Shown piece by piece: positions 22,323-34,993 of a stretch of DNA of 64,000 nucleotides. A program made the translations under genes and the position numbers. Source of the stretch: Neostapfia colusana (taxonomy: Eukaryota > Streptophyta > Magnoliopsida > Poales > Poaceae); NCBI GenBank assembly GCA_030760725.1, contig JASWHV010000011.1, positions 17,881,501 to 17,945,500 of the forward strand, in the 5' to 3' direction. Below the pieces are notes generated by a model. That model was not told the origin of the DNA and did no database searches. It saw only the letters and a program-made list of their open reading frames with translations. Every line of letters begins with the position of its first letter. The first letter of the stretch is position 1.

Positions 22323-23101
22323 TGTAGGATCGAAGTACACGTGTAAAGCTACCAGAGGGGGGTGAATGGTAGATAAAAACTTTTCAGCAGAAGCAACAAA
22401 AACACCCCTCAGCAGAAAACCGATCTGTTAAAGAAACCATGTGTGCGACTAATCTAAACGTGTTGAACTGTGACAAAACTAGTATATATTGTATAGAATC
22501 AAGTCACGAAGAAGTCACAACAAGAATCATGAAAATACGTTGATAGAAACTCAAGTTACGATCGAAAGATCGAACAAAGGTCAATCTGTCCTACGCGAGA
22601 AAAAAAGTTCTGGAATACTGCAAAGAAACTTGTTTAAATCAGAAACCACAAATTCTATGACCGTGAAATTTTCACAGATGATAGATAATCAAGTTGTGAA
22701 GACAACCCAAAAAGAATCACATCAATTGGATCTGTAAAACTCGAGTTGTGATAAAACCACCGAAGCAAGGTAGTGCTTAACAGAAACTCGACGAGAAAAA
22801 CTTGTCTGAAACAAGTCGGACGAACAAGGAACAAAAGTTCCTTCAGAATACGAATTTTATTAAACACAAGAGAAACAGCTCCAAAGTCGTTCACCACGAG
22901 CTCTAGCCTCCCTTGCTTATATAACCCGCTCTATGGCCAATGCAATTCAAACTAGGACTCCTACTCCTACTTGGATTCAAACTGTAACTTTCCAATACTG
23001 CTCAAGACTCTTCTATACGCAGATAGAAGCAATCTTAAGACTTCCAAACACCTTAGGAACGTCCCAAACATTCCTAAAATAACTCAAAAATTTGTGATCC
23101 A
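22323..23101 (-). repeat. Element C 3' LTR, outer part
   Basis: Matches 59802-60590 of the 5' LTR. It is interrupted by B, whose target duplication ATCCA occupies 23097-23101. The LTR end on the minus strand is CGATCCTACA. No gene is present. Confidence 0.9.
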
Positions 23102-23358
23102 TGTGGCGGACCGGAATCAGCTCATCCAGGATCGCAGAGGGTGGTACCACGCGATGCGACACCCGACAGTACACGTCATAAGAACATAATATATTACATG
23201 GGAAAGACCACTGAAACTGTACAAACAGGTACAAACTTCAGTTACAACTATTGTTTATATTACACAGCGGAAGACTACACTATACAACTCACGCCCGCCT
23301 ATTTAGCAAAAGTTGGTTGCCAGCCCTAGGGCAACCCACACTAGCTGCACTCCTCAGC

Positions 23359-23456
23359 TCAGCGCGGCGTGTACGGCTCCCACTCAGCCGTGGTCCCCGA
23401 CGGAGGGTAACCCTCGCCGGTGGACTCGTACTCCGAGTCCGTGGGTGGCTCCTCAC
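23359..23456 (-). CDS. Candidate LTR-borne terminal exon (element B, 3' LTR copy)
   Basis: Ninety-eight bases after GTGTTTTTCAG. In the phase set by the internal exon it reads 31 codons with PPTDSEYESTGEGYPP and ends EWEPYTPR and TGA. The sequence is identical in the 5' LTR copy by eye. It shares the EWE-x-x-TP ending with F and D although the middle differs. Confidence 0.45.
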
Positions 23457-24263
23457 CTGAAAAACACTTAAGCAGCAACCATGAGCACGAAGGCTCAGCA
23501 AGGCTTAACCGACTCACCTAAGCATGAAACTCTACATGAGGTATACCAAGACATAGGTTGGTAGCATTTCAGCAAAACGACACGCCTACAAGTTCATCCT
23601 TAATTCATCTTTTAGCAACAAGTTAACAGTTCATGAAATCTGAAATTTAGTAAGCAGTATTTGGTGGCACACATGTAGCAATACAATTATATCAACCAGC
23701 AATATTGAATCAACATGTTTCATCCATTAATCTACGTTACGACGCAGTGAACAAGCAGTACTCGTCACCGCGAGGGACGGCGAATCGACTCGATATACAC
23801 CTGCAGGGAAAACCCAAAGAGCACGTCACGTACGCCCATCCGTGGAGCTGCACAGCACGCTCACTCGATGTCGTATGGGACAACCTTTCACCCAACAGCC
23901 CAAACGTCGAACCGGTCGCACCGAAACGAGCAGGAGGTTCCCCACACGGAGCATCTCTCTATGTCCGTTGGCAGATTTCCACCTTGCTGCCCTCAACCTA
24001 CACCTATAAATCGGTGTGCTATGCCTCGACGCCCGGAGGTTTAGGCTACATCGGTTTATCGGGGCCCATATATCCGATATGCCTTCGGTACGTTCAATAC
24101 ATGCTCAGCAGGGCCGCACACGGATCGGTCCTCAATCGACAAGGGCAGGGCTGCGCACACAAGACTCTCTCTTGCTGCGCCCTAGCCCCTGCCTAGTCTC
24201 ATTTTTATTACTAAAGTGATCTCACCTCACTCAACCGAACCCGTGTGTCCCAAGCCTATCTCG

Positions 24264-24284
24264 CGAGTAGATTCCAACTACTCG
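24264..24284 (-). ncRNA. Conserved LTR hairpin (element B, 3' LTR copy)
   Basis: Perfect seven-pair stem CGAGTAG/CTACTCG, identical to E. Confidence 0.5.
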
Positions 24285-24481
24285 ACTTGTACCGAAGTCC
24301 TATGACTCATTAAGCATAGCCTGTCTACTCGAGGTCCTTGACACTACCCTCACTCTTTTAGGAACCTTTGGTTATGCAAGTGGGGTTTCATTCATCCTAT
24401 ACCTAATGCACATACATACTTCATATGACACATGTAAACAAAAGAAAACTTATAAAAAGGTTAATGCAAACCGGGGCTTGC

Positions 24482-24559
24482 CTTGTTGCTGCTGGTCAGG
24501 AGTTAGTTCTTCGTCCGGAAGGAGGAAGTCCAGCACTTCCGGAGTCTCTTCTTCAACGG
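24482..24559 (-). CDS. Candidate LTR-borne internal exon (element B, 3' LTR copy)
   Basis: Seventy-eight bases between GTGTAG and a GCAAGC donor, 25 open codons containing VEEETPEVLDFLLPDEE and DQQQQ. The GC donor opens an intron of 1,025 bases that ends at the terminal exon at 23456. The phase is identical to F, D and E. Confidence 0.45.
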
Positions 24560-27097
24560 CTACACGTTAATGAAATACTACATGTTAATTTAGATGCAAA
24601 TGTGAGTTTTAGAGTAAGACTTCTACTATTAGTTCTAATAACCAACCTCTAACACCTGGAACTTTGTTTAAGAATTTAAATATGAACTGGGTGTTGGTGG
24701 TTTGGCTTAGACTTAATCACATGGTTAAATGCTAAGTGGTTTTCCCCCTTTTCCATATTAATCCCTTAAGTGGTTAAACAGGACAGGGGTGATCTCAAGC
24801 TCCAATGGAGCTGAGAATTTTTTGTGTGAGTTCCTTGTCACAAGAAAACTCTCTGGACCAAACATTAGCACTTTTCATGGAGTGGTTTGCTCAGAATAAT
24901 TCTCTTGGCAAATCAGCAAGGAAGAATTTATCCTGAGGTAATACCCCTGTTCATACCCAACTTAGTGAACTACAATTTCAATTATAGCTCCTAGAGTTTG
25001 CATGAATTTTCCTAGCATTTTTGGAGTCAAGGTTTGCCTAGAATTGAATTTCCAAGTTTTGGAAATTCTCTGAAAAAGTTTCTGTATTCAAATGAACACA
25101 GCACCTTCCAATTTGAATTGCTCTGAACAAATCAACTCCAAATGGTCTGAAACTTTTGCAGGGGTTTACTAATGTCCTACAGAGCATCCTGGCAAAATTT
25201 GGGGATTTTTGGATGAACCAAACTCCCTCTAAAATTCTTTTGCTGAAAATTTTTAAAGAATTTTCCAGAATTAATTAATGGGTTTCATACAAATTGGGTT
25301 GTATATCTGGACAGAGCTAGGCAAGATGAATCCAACCCAATTTGAATCACTAAATTTGGAGCTTCCTAGCAAAAGTTATGGGGTTCTAAAGTTTGCACCA
25401 AAACTGGACATTCCAAAAATGTTTAAATCCTGCGGGTGGGTCCACGTACACGTGTCGACCGCTGGATCCGAGCCACACGGGCCACAGACTCCTTCCCGCG
25501 TGGCCGCACTGGATCCCGGACCACAGAGTATCCCACCCCTTTATCTCCAGCCACTGACGCGTGGGGGCTACCCCTTCGTCCTCCTCCGGCCACCCGCGCG
25601 ACCCCGCCGCCAAGCTCGGCGGAGCTCTCGCCGGAGAGGGGTTCCGGCCTTCGGAGCTTGCTGATTCTCGCCGCCTGTGCCTATCCTGCCCTGGGGAACA
25701 CGGTGGTGCCCTTCCCGGAGCTTGACAATGGCCGGAACAGGGCTCCCGACGGCAACAGCGGCCGGGAGCTCACCGGCGACGTCGAACTCGGCATCCCACG
25801 CACCTTTTTCGATGCGGTTTGCTCGGGGAGCTCCGCTGACACCTGCTGGTCACGGACATGGACACCGATCCCCGTGAAAACGGCGGTAACTATGACCTCA
25901 CCGGTGACCTAGGCCGGATATCGGCTGTGCTTCAGAAGACTTCAAAGAACCGTCAACCTAGCCCACGGTTTTTACTGGTTCTCGATCCTAGGTGGTCGTG
26001 GCCGTGTCTAGAGCGTGTGCATGACTCAGTTTGCCCGGTGATGAGCTAACCCCCACGAATTTTGGGATTTTGTGGGAGCTCGGTCTCAAGACACCCGAAG
26101 CTTTCCCGGCGAAATACTCCCTCGACAGCCCATGAAATTACGAACGGTAGGGACCAGAAGAATCAGCACCTTAAGGCGGTCCTTTCTTGTGTGGCTCGTC
26201 GGGCACGAGCGTGCCTGTGCTGGCCAGACGCCGGCGATCAGAGAGGGCGGCGTTTCTGTGCTCGCGCGGAAACGAGGAAGGAGCTCGGTAGGGGGGGGGT
26301 TCTCATTTGGAAAGCAGGAGGAAGGCGGCGTGGGCTGTGCGCTGGCCTTTAAGCCGCGGTTTGGCACCGTGAGGTGGCCGATCGCTGCCTCGGTGGCTCG
26401 CCGCCGTTCCCTGGCTTGCGCGCGAAGTCGGGGTCGGCTGCAGCAACCGACTGCCCCTCCTGTGTGCCACTGACCTGTGGGCCTCCCCCTTTCTTCTTTT
26501 TCCCTAATATTTCTTTTCTGTTTTTGCTAATTATCCCACCAGCTACTCACAATTTAATGTGAGACTTAGCTCCCAAGTCTTTGTTTGAATTTGAATTCTC
26601 AAATTCAAACTTTGTTTGGTTAAATGTGGTTCATATTTAAACTGAAATTCAAATTCAGTTTTGAATTCTTGCAAATTTAGCTCTTGACAACATGAGCTCC
26701 AATGGAGATGAAAATTGGTGGGTTTACTCAGAAAAATGTGCTGAGTATAGATATGGAGCTAACTTTTAAAGTTGGGTGATGAAAGTTGCTGCAATTTGAA
26801 TTTACATTCAAATTGGCCTCTTTTTGAAATAACCCAAAAGTGCCTCAAAAATTGTTGAATTTGCATGAGCTTTGGACTGAACCTTCCCAAGACTTTTTAA
26901 ATCCTAGGGGTGAGCTCAACCTCTCATGCTCATGTGTATAAACCCTACATTGTGAAAGTGAAGGCTTTCCCCTCTAATCATTCTTTTGATGGAGGTTACT
27001 TGCTCTTCACAACATTTCCTATGGTGTCCACAATAAAAACTGTGGTGTTGTGAGGTGAAGAAAAGTTTTTGCAAGTCCCTTTTCTTGGGCTTTTACA

Positions 27098-27111
27098 TCC
27101 CTCCCCCCTTA
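27098..27111 (-). other. Polypurine tract of element B
   Basis: On the minus strand AAGGGGGGAGGGA lies directly before the 3' LTR start. It primes plus-strand DNA synthesis. The same arrangement occurs in A at 51201-51215. Confidence 0.85.
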
Positions 27112-27163
27112 AAAGAATCTTGTCCCGAGATTATAAAAGAAGAGATAGCGATGCAATAGGGAC

Positions 27164-30100
27164 TTACCCGTGTTGGAAAGCCATGAACTCCGGGTAATTT
27201 GAGCGAAGGAACTCCTCGCTCTCCCACGTCGCTTCTTCGGCGGTGTGGTTACTCCAGAGTATTTTGTAGAACCACAACGTTCTGCTACGCGTGGTCCTGG
27301 CTTTCTCATCAAGAATTCCCACCGGATATTCATCATATGTTAAATCCGGTTTCAGCTCGCCGATGTCTTCGGTAGGAACAGCAGCTGTATGCTTCAAGCA
27401 TTTTCGCAGTTGCGAAACATGGAAAATATCATGGACACCAGCCAGAGATGCCTGTAGTTCCAATCGATACGCCGCTGGTCCACACTTCTCGGTGATAGCG
27501 TAGGGTCCAATAAAACAGGGAGCGAGCTTCCCCTTCACACCGAATCGGTGCACGCCCTTCATTGGAGACACACGGAGGTACACGTGTTCCCCAACGTCAA
27601 AGTGCAACGGCCTACGCCTCTTATCAGCGTAGCTCTTTTGCCGGGATTGAGCGGCCTTCAAATTGGCTTGAATTGTCCGAACGCGCTCTTCGGCGTCGTT
27701 CACCAAATCAACTCCAAATGTGACCCTTTCACCGGACTCGCACCAATTTAATAGGGTGCGGCATTTACGACCGTAGAGAGCTTCGTAAGGTGCCATCTTG
27801 ATACTCGCCTGATAACCGTTGTTGTACGAGAATTCCGCCAATGGTAGGTGATCATCACAATTCCTACCATGGTGGATGGCACATGCTCTCAACATGTCTT
27901 CCAGGACTTGATTCACCCTTTCTGTCTGGCCATCTGTCTGAGGGTGATAAGCGGAGCTCCTGATCAACTTAGTACCCAATGCAGCGTGTAGCTGCTCCCA
28001 AAAGCGAGATACAAATAATGCACCTTGATCTGAGACAATGGTCTTGGGTACCCCGTATAGGCATAGAATCTTCGCTATGTATAGCTCCGCATATTTACCG
28101 GCATGGTAACGTGTATTCACCGGAATGAAGTGAGCCGTCTTGGTTAACCGATCAACGATTACCCATATGGAATCATGCTTGTTGGCTGTTAGGGGTAATC
28201 CCACAATGAAATCCATGCTCACATCTTCCCATTTCCATGACGGGACCTTCAGGGGTTGCAACAGCCCTGATTTCTTCATGTGATCAGCTTTCACTCGTCT
28301 ACACGTATCGCACTCGGATACGTACTTAGCCACCTCCCGATTCATCCGTGTCCACCAAAATTTCTTTTTCAAATCTTGGTACATTTTGTCGCTGCCCGGA
28401 TGAATGGAGTATTTGGACAAGTGAGCTTCATCGAGGATCTTCTTCCTCAACTCCATATCTCGGGGTACGACTATGCGGTCATTGAATCACAACGTCCCCT
28501 CCCCATCTTTCCGGAAACATTTGATCTCCCCATTGTCGATTCGTCTCCGGAGATGTGCCATGCCTTTATCATTTTTCTGAGCTGCAATGATGTCCTCCCT
28601 AATAGTAGGGATGAGGGCAAGGTTGTACAGCGATCCATAAGGAACCAAGTATAAACTTGGCTCTTCCTCCTCCACCAGTGTAATGGTGAGGTGATGGACA
28701 TGTGATTTCCGACTCAGCGCGTCGGCAACCACATTCGCCTTGCCGGGGTGGTAATGGATCTCAATCTCATAATCTTTAATCAGTTCTAACCACCTCCTCT
28801 GCCTCATGTTCAGCTCCTTCTGGGTGAAAATGTATTTCAAGCTCTTGTGGTCGGTGTAGAGATGCACCAAGTTCCCCAGGAGATAGTGCCTCCACATTTT
28901 CAGCGCCAACACCACGGCAGCAAGTTCAAGATCGTGAGTCGGGTAGTGCTGCTCATGGTTCCGAAGTTGGCGTGAGCCATAAGCGACCACACGTCCTTCC
29001 TGCATCAACACGCAGCCGAGCCCAATACCGGACGCGTCACAATACACGTCGAAGGGCTTTGTTGTATCCGGCTGAGCTAATACCGGGGCTGTTGTGAGAT
29101 GCTTCACCAGTGTTCGGAACGCTCCTTCACACGCCGTGTTCCAAACATATTTTGTCCCTTTCTTCAGCAACTCTGTCATCGGCTTAGCGAGCTTGGAGAA
29201 ACTTGGAATGAATCTCCGGTAGTATCCCGCTAACTCGAGGAAGCTTCTGACTTCATGAACTGAAGTGGGAGCTTTCCATTTCAACACTTGCTCGATTTTA
29301 CTTGGGTCAACCGCAATGCCTTCAGCTGAGATGATATGTCCCAAGAATGGCACTTGGCTGATCCAAAATTCGCATTTGCTGAACTTGGCGTAGAGCTTGT
29401 GGTCTCGCAATCGTTGTAGAACGATCCGTAAGTGTTTGGCATGTTCGGCTTCTGTCTTGGAATAAACCAAGATATCGTCGATGAACACTACCACGAACTT
29501 GTCCAGCTCCAACATGAACACCGAGTTCATGAGATACATGAAATGGGCTGGAGCATTTGTGAGACCAAAGGACATGACGAGATATTCGTATAAGCCGTAT
29601 CTCGTCGAGAACGCCGTCTTCGGGATATCCTCAGCCCGGATCTTGATCTGGTGATATCCAGAGCGAAGGTCCATCTTTGAGAATACACTTGCCCCCACAA
29701 GTTGGTCAAACAAGATGTCAATACGGGGCAGTGGGTACTTATTCTTGATGGTGACGGCGTTGAGCGGCCGGTAATCCACACACAGCCTCAGGGTTTCATC
29801 CTTCTTCTTCACAAATAGCGCCGAGCATCCCCAAGGCGAGGAACTCGGCCTAATGAAACCCTTGCTCAACAGATCATTGAGCTGTTCTTTCAGGTCCGCC
29901 AGCTCATTTGGAGCCATCTTGTATGGTCTCCGTGATATGGGCGTAGTCCCGGGTGCGAGCTCGATCTTGAACTCGACATCCCGCTCAGGTGGCATGCCCG
30001 GAAGATCGTCCGGGAACACATCGGGATAATCCCGGACTACGGGGATGTCTTCTAACTTGAGAACTTCAGCATTATTAATTGCTAAAACTTCCCGGACTGG

Positions 30101-31693
30101 CGTGCCTAACACCATGGAATGCGGACGGTGGAATGGAGAATTTAAGTGAACCGTCCGTGTCTGAGTCTCTAGGACAGCGCCATGGTATTGCAGCCATGAC
30201 ATCCCTAAGATTGCATCAATCTTTTGTCCCATAAGGATTATCAAGGTGGTGGGATATAGTTTCCCACCTAAGCACAGAGGTGCCTTTGGAATCATCATAT
30301 TAGCGGAAATCTTCCCTCCCGGTGAGCATATCATATAAGTGCAGTCGGTTGGGAAGACTTGCAATTGATGTTTAGCCACATAGGATGCACTTATAAAGCT
30401 GTGGGTTGCACCAGAATCAAATAATATGACGATGGCTTGATTGTTGAGAGTAAACGTACCCGCCAGCACGTTGTCTCCCTCGGGGGCGTCCTCATTGTCG
30501 AGGTTGCGGACGCCTCCAGTCCGCTGACCAACCTTCTTCGCCGGAGGTCGGCCTCGAGCACCGCCCTGAAACTGGGCTTGCCCGCTACTCTGCTGCCCCT
30601 GGGGACAGTCCTTCGCAAAGTGGCCCGCCTGGCCACACGTGAAGCAGGTGAAACGGGGCGGTCCCCCGCTGATCGGTGGACGGAAACCCGGGGCGCGTTG
30701 TGGCGGTGGAAACGCCCGGGGTACCGTCTGCTGTTGCTGTCTTGGTGGTGGCATCGGCGGACGGAACGGAGGTGCCTGAAAGGGACGTCCCCCGAACCGT
30801 TGCGGTCGCGCCGGTGGTTGCCACTGCTGCCCGGATGGTGTCCGATACACCATACGGTACTTCTGGGGAGCGCCACTCCCACCGCTGCTAGGTGGAGCGC
30901 TGCGCTTCCTCTGCTCAGCTGCTAACTCCCGCTGAGCGTCCTCTTGCATGATGGCGGCATTGACTAGGTCGTTGAATGTGCCGCGGTTCCATTGTACGAG
31001 GTGGGTCTTCATTTCGGGGTGTAACCCCCGATAGAAGTGCTCCCTCTTCTTCTCCTCCGTGGAGATGTAGTCTGACGCATACTGCGCCAGATGGTTGAAG
31101 GCACGGGAGTAGTCGTGGGCACTCCTCCCGCCCTGCTTCAGTTCCAAAAATTCTAGGAACTTTCTCTTCATTATTCCGGGAGGAATGTGATAGGCGCGGA
31201 ACGCCTCCCGGAACTCTTGCCATTCCACGGCATGGCCAGCCGGACGTGAGGCGACATAATTCGCCCACCACGCACCAGCGGCACCGTGGAGCTGCTGTGC
31301 TGCGAACAGTGTCTTCTGCCGCTCCGTACACGGGAGCAGCCCGAACTTGGACTCGATAGTCCGCAGCCAGTTGTCCGCCTCCAGTGGTTCTTCAGCTTCG
31401 GTGAACACCGGAGGGTGCGTACTCATGAAATCCGAGTACGACACTTCGCGGGGCTCACGAGGCCCTCGCTCTTGACGTCCTCCCGCCTGGGACGTATTCT
31501 GCACGATCGTGCGGAGCAGGTCGGTCTGCTCCTCACGACCTCCCACCAATGCCGCTATCACATCCTCTAGAGTAAGCGGAGGCGGCGGTGGTGGCTGCTG
31601 CTGCGGGGTGTTGTCGTAGGGCGGTGGCTGGGAAACATCACCTCCCTGTTGGCTAGAGCCACCAACCTCGTGCGTGGTCCTAATACGAACCAT
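27164..31693 (-). pseudogene. gag-pol: gag-pol polyprotein of element B, one nonsense codon
   Basis: A single minus-strand frame of 1,510 codons starts at ATG 31693, chosen because gag similarity begins there and TTGCAG abuts it. Residue positions: capsid domain about 105-260; CCHC knuckle C350, C353, H358, C363; protease DSGA 426-429; RT with FIDD 737-740; RNase H with DVYCDASG about 845; integrase HHCC then D, D, E (MDFIVGLP, VSDQGALF, HPQTDGQTERVNQ); and a chromodomain-like tail with LWSNHTAEEATWE. The only break is TGA at 28487-28489, at a position that is Trp (TGG) in A, just before the integrase zinc domain. A single G-to-A change explains it. The RT and integrase catalytic residues are all present. 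Confidence 0.95.
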
Positions 31694-33536
31694 CTGCAAC
31701 CACACGACATTAAACCTCAGTCCCGCAACATTTTGCATGCAGTCTAAATGAAATAGGTGTAAAACATAATGACAATGAAAACATGCGATACATCTCGTAA
31801 GTAGATAGTGTAATAACTTTGCACAAGCTACACCATTACCAGACCAAACACAAGCTAGTTTAATCCAACTTGATGAACCTCCACTATGGAAGCTCAATAT
31901 AACTAGGTTTGGTCACTACGAGACATTACTATCGCGTTGTCATCACGCATACCACCCTTAGGGTACAACACCCTCTCCAATGAGTTCAACTGTCATTCTT
32001 CCGTCAGAATGACCAGTTCCTACCTATTCCAAGTTTTGAGCTGGTTCTGGGCATTCTCATGACTCAATTTGAATACCAAAATTAAAGTTAACTTCAGTAT
32101 CTTTCCAACGAGTACTCATTTGCCCCCAGATCAGCTTTGATTAAAAAGTTATGCTAATTCAAAGTTAGCAGAATTTCTGGAAGAATTTTAACAGCACCTC
32201 CCTTGGAAGTGGCTGTTTTCAACCCTGATTTCCACTAAATTCTGTGCTGAAACTTCAGAAACTTTGAATTGCAAAGATGTCACACATCTTCTACTCTTTC
32301 TAAGGATGTATTATATGACAATTTTAGATTTTTCTACTGGGAGTTATATTTGAAAAACAGATCAGTTCAGAGGATGTTTTACTCTGCCCTGGTTCTGGAC
32401 AGTTTACATTTCTCTGGGCTTTAAGCCATCTTAAGGTGAGTTTCAGCTCTGGAAGTCTACAACAAAGTTGTAGAGTACTTCAATACCTTTCCAGATCTAT
32501 GTAGCACACCTCTCTCGGCTAAAAGACCGGTGAGTTATGCCCTGTTGAAGATCAGCAAACGTGCTGCCCAAAACAGAGCACTCTGCTTTTCATACTTTTG
32601 GCTATACTGCTCCACTATCCCATTCTTATACCCAACCAGGGTCCTAAATGTTGAACCTACAGATTTTAATTCTTTGTTATCATTATTCTCATGCATATGC
32701 CTACAATATCTCGGTACTACGCTCCTCACAAAAGAAAATCCTAACCGGATCATACCGGCATATACGTCTCGAGTGTGGCACTAAACGGTCTCTCGCACAC
32801 GTTTTCTACACGGATACATACGTGGTTAGTACCTGCAGAAGACCACACAATTATGGTGCACTCAATGGTTGTTCATTTCAGGCAGTTCCGTATTCAAAAG
32901 TAATACAAACGCCCGTATCATTGTCATACGGCCGTCCTTGAGCTAAGTCACGTCTCAAGGCACGTGATCGTGTTTCAACACCACACGACGGGGAACCCGA
33001 GTATGTCATAAACGGGTCGTCACGGTTGGGAATGTTATCAACCCAACAGATACCACCTACTGCCCTGCAGGGCACGCCGATGGCAAGCGCTGCGTATGTC
33101 CTCCTGGGCTATTTCCAGACGAACACACTCTCGCGTTACTGACCACGCGATGGGGTCTCCGCTTACTTGCCTAATGCACGCTAGGGATCAGCGTTTCATA
33201 TGAACTCAGGGACATGAAGAGTCCAAGAGGTTCATATTAACGTCTCACACCAAGCTGTGAGATCAATCCCTGAACCACGTCCCTCGTCAGGGAGAGCTAA
33301 CCGAAATTGAACCGCTTTCGGTGGCGTTCCTTACCATACTTACCAGAGCGTAGGTGCGTCGTTACATAATTGAAATTCAGAATTATAACACATAAGTTAG
33401 TCTTTGCCACTTTAAGTAACTATGCTAATATAGTCCTTACTTGGGCAACTACCGAATCCTCACCGTATACCTAAGTTTTTCCAATAATGCAGTCCTTTAG
33501 TACTGTGCTATCCCCACTGCAGCTCTGATACCAGGC
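31694..33536 (-). other. Leader of element B with primer-binding site and hairpins
   Basis: This is non-coding. The initiator tRNA-Met site is at 33522-33533, three bases from the LTR. Perfect inverted repeats occur at 32913-32931 (CCGTAT/ATACGG) and 32936-32960 (CCTTGAG/CTCAAGG). They lie in the same part of the leader as the inverted repeats of F and A. One leader-module copy is at about 32157-32212. The leader ends GTGTGGTTGCAG directly before the gag ATG. It has no extra ORF. Confidence 0.75.
33522..33533 (-). other. Primer-binding site of element B
   Basis: Exact TGGTATCAGAGC on the minus strand, separated from the LTR by GCC. Confidence 0.92.
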
Positions 33537-33794
33537 TGTGGCGGACCGGAATCCGCTCATCCAGGATCGCAGAGGGTGGTGCCACGCGATGCGACACCCG
33601 ACAGCACACGTCATAAGAACATAATATATTACATGGGAAAGACCACTGAAACTGTACAAACAGGTACAAACTTCAGTTACAACTATTGTTTATATTACAC
33701 AGCGGAAGACTACACTATACAACTCACGCCCGACTATTTAGCAAAAGTCGGTTGCCCAGCCCTAGGGCAACCCACACTAGCTGCACTCCTCAGC

Positions 33795-33892
33795 TCAGCG
33801 CGGCGTGTACGGCTCCCACTCAGCCGTGGTCCCCGACGGAGGGTAACCCTCGCCGGTGGACTCGTACTCCGAGTCCGTGGGTGGCTCCTCAC
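33795..33892 (-). CDS. Candidate LTR-borne terminal exon (element B, 5' LTR copy)
   Basis: Same sequence, phase and ending (EWEPYTPR, TGA) as 23359-23456. As the 5' LTR copy, this is the one a transcript starting in the 5' LTR would carry with the internal exon at 34916-34993 and a 1,023-base GC-AG intron. Confidence 0.45.
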
Positions 33893-34697
33893 CTGAAAAA
33901 CACTTAAGCAGCAACCATGAGCACGAAGGCTCAGCAAGGCTTAACCGACTCACCTAAGCATGAAACTCTACATGAGGTATACCAAGACATAGGTTGGTAG
34001 CATTTCAGCAAAACGACACGCCTACAAGTTCATCCTTAATTCATCTTTTAGCAACAAGTTAACAGTTCATGAAATCTGAAATTTAGTAAGCAGTATTTGG
34101 TGGCACACATGTAGCAATACAATTATATCAACCAGCAATATTGAATCAACATGTTTCATCCATTAATCTACGTTACGACGCAGTGAACAAGCAGTACTCG
34201 TCTCCGCGAGGGACGGCGAATCGACTCGATATACACCTGCAGGGAAAACCCAAAGAGCACGTCACGTACGCCCATCCGTGGAGCTGCACAGCACGCTCAC
34301 TCGATGTCGTACGGGACAACCTTTCACGCAACAGCCCAAACGTCGAACCGGTCGCACCGAAACGAGCAGGAGGTTCCCCACACGGAGCATCTCTCTATGC
34401 CCGTTGGCAGATTTCCACCTTGCTGCCCTCAACCTACACCTATAAATCGGTGTGCTATGCCTCGACGCCCGGAGGTTTAGGCTACATCGGTTTATCGGGG
34501 CCCATATATCCGATATGCCTTCGGTACATTCAATACTTGCTCAGCAGGGCCGCACACGGATCGGTCCTCAATCGACACGGGCAGGGCTGCGCACACAAGA
34601 CTCTCTCTTGCTGCGCCCTAGCCCCTGCCTAGTCTCATTTTTATTACTAAAGTGATCTCACCTCACTCAACCGAACCTGTGTCCCAAGCCTATCTCG

Positions 34698-34718
34698 CGA
34701 GTAGATTCCAACTACTCG
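34698..34718 (-). ncRNA. Conserved LTR hairpin (element B, 5' LTR copy)
   Basis: Same perfect stem as in the 3' LTR, located inside the proposed intron. Confidence 0.5.
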
Positions 34719-34915
34719 ACTTGTACCGAAGTCCTATGACTCATTAAGCATAGCCTGTCTACTCGAGGTCCTTGACACTACCCTCACTCTTTTAGGAACC
34801 TTTGGTTATGCAAGTGGGGTTTCATTCATCCTATACCTAATGCACATACATACTTCATATGACACATGTAAACAAAAGAAAACTTATAAAAAGGTTAATG
34901 CAAACCGGGGCTTGC

Positions 34916-34993
34916 CTTGTTGCTGCTGGTCAGGAGTTAGTTCTTCGTTCGGAAGGAGGAAGTCCAGCACTTCCGGAGTCTCTTCTTCAACGG
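34916..34993 (-). CDS. Candidate LTR-borne internal exon (element B, 5' LTR copy)
   Basis: Differs from the 3' LTR copy by one base, changing one Asp codon to Asn. The flanking GTGTAG acceptor and GCAAGC donor are unchanged. No upstream exon with a start codon could be recognised in the GC-rich U3-side sequence. Confidence 0.45.

Larger units (their letters stand above)
23102..27097 (-). repeat. Element B 3' LTR
   Basis: On the minus strand it runs from TGTAAAAGCCC (27097) to CCGGTCCGCCACA (23102). A GC-rich segment lies at about 25430-26480 and AT-rich sequence on both sides. It contains the two exon-like blocks and the hairpin. Otherwise I see no gene; scattered short open frames in the GC-rich part look compositional. 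Confidence 0.95.

Noticed and set aside
24016..24219. Open frames in LTR U5-side sequence of B (also 34452-34655)
   Set aside because: They run antisense to the element, fall inside the proposed intron and merely repeat in both LTRs because LTRs are copies.
28280..28654. Plus-strand frames across the coding regions of B, A, C and D
   Set aside because: Shadows of the minus- or plus-strand polyproteins in other frames, with no independent support.
33522..33533. tRNA gene suggested by tRNA-Met-like sequence
   Set aside because: Only a 12-base complement to the tRNA 3' end at an LTR edge: a primer-binding site. The same holds for 9391, 45138 and 59787.
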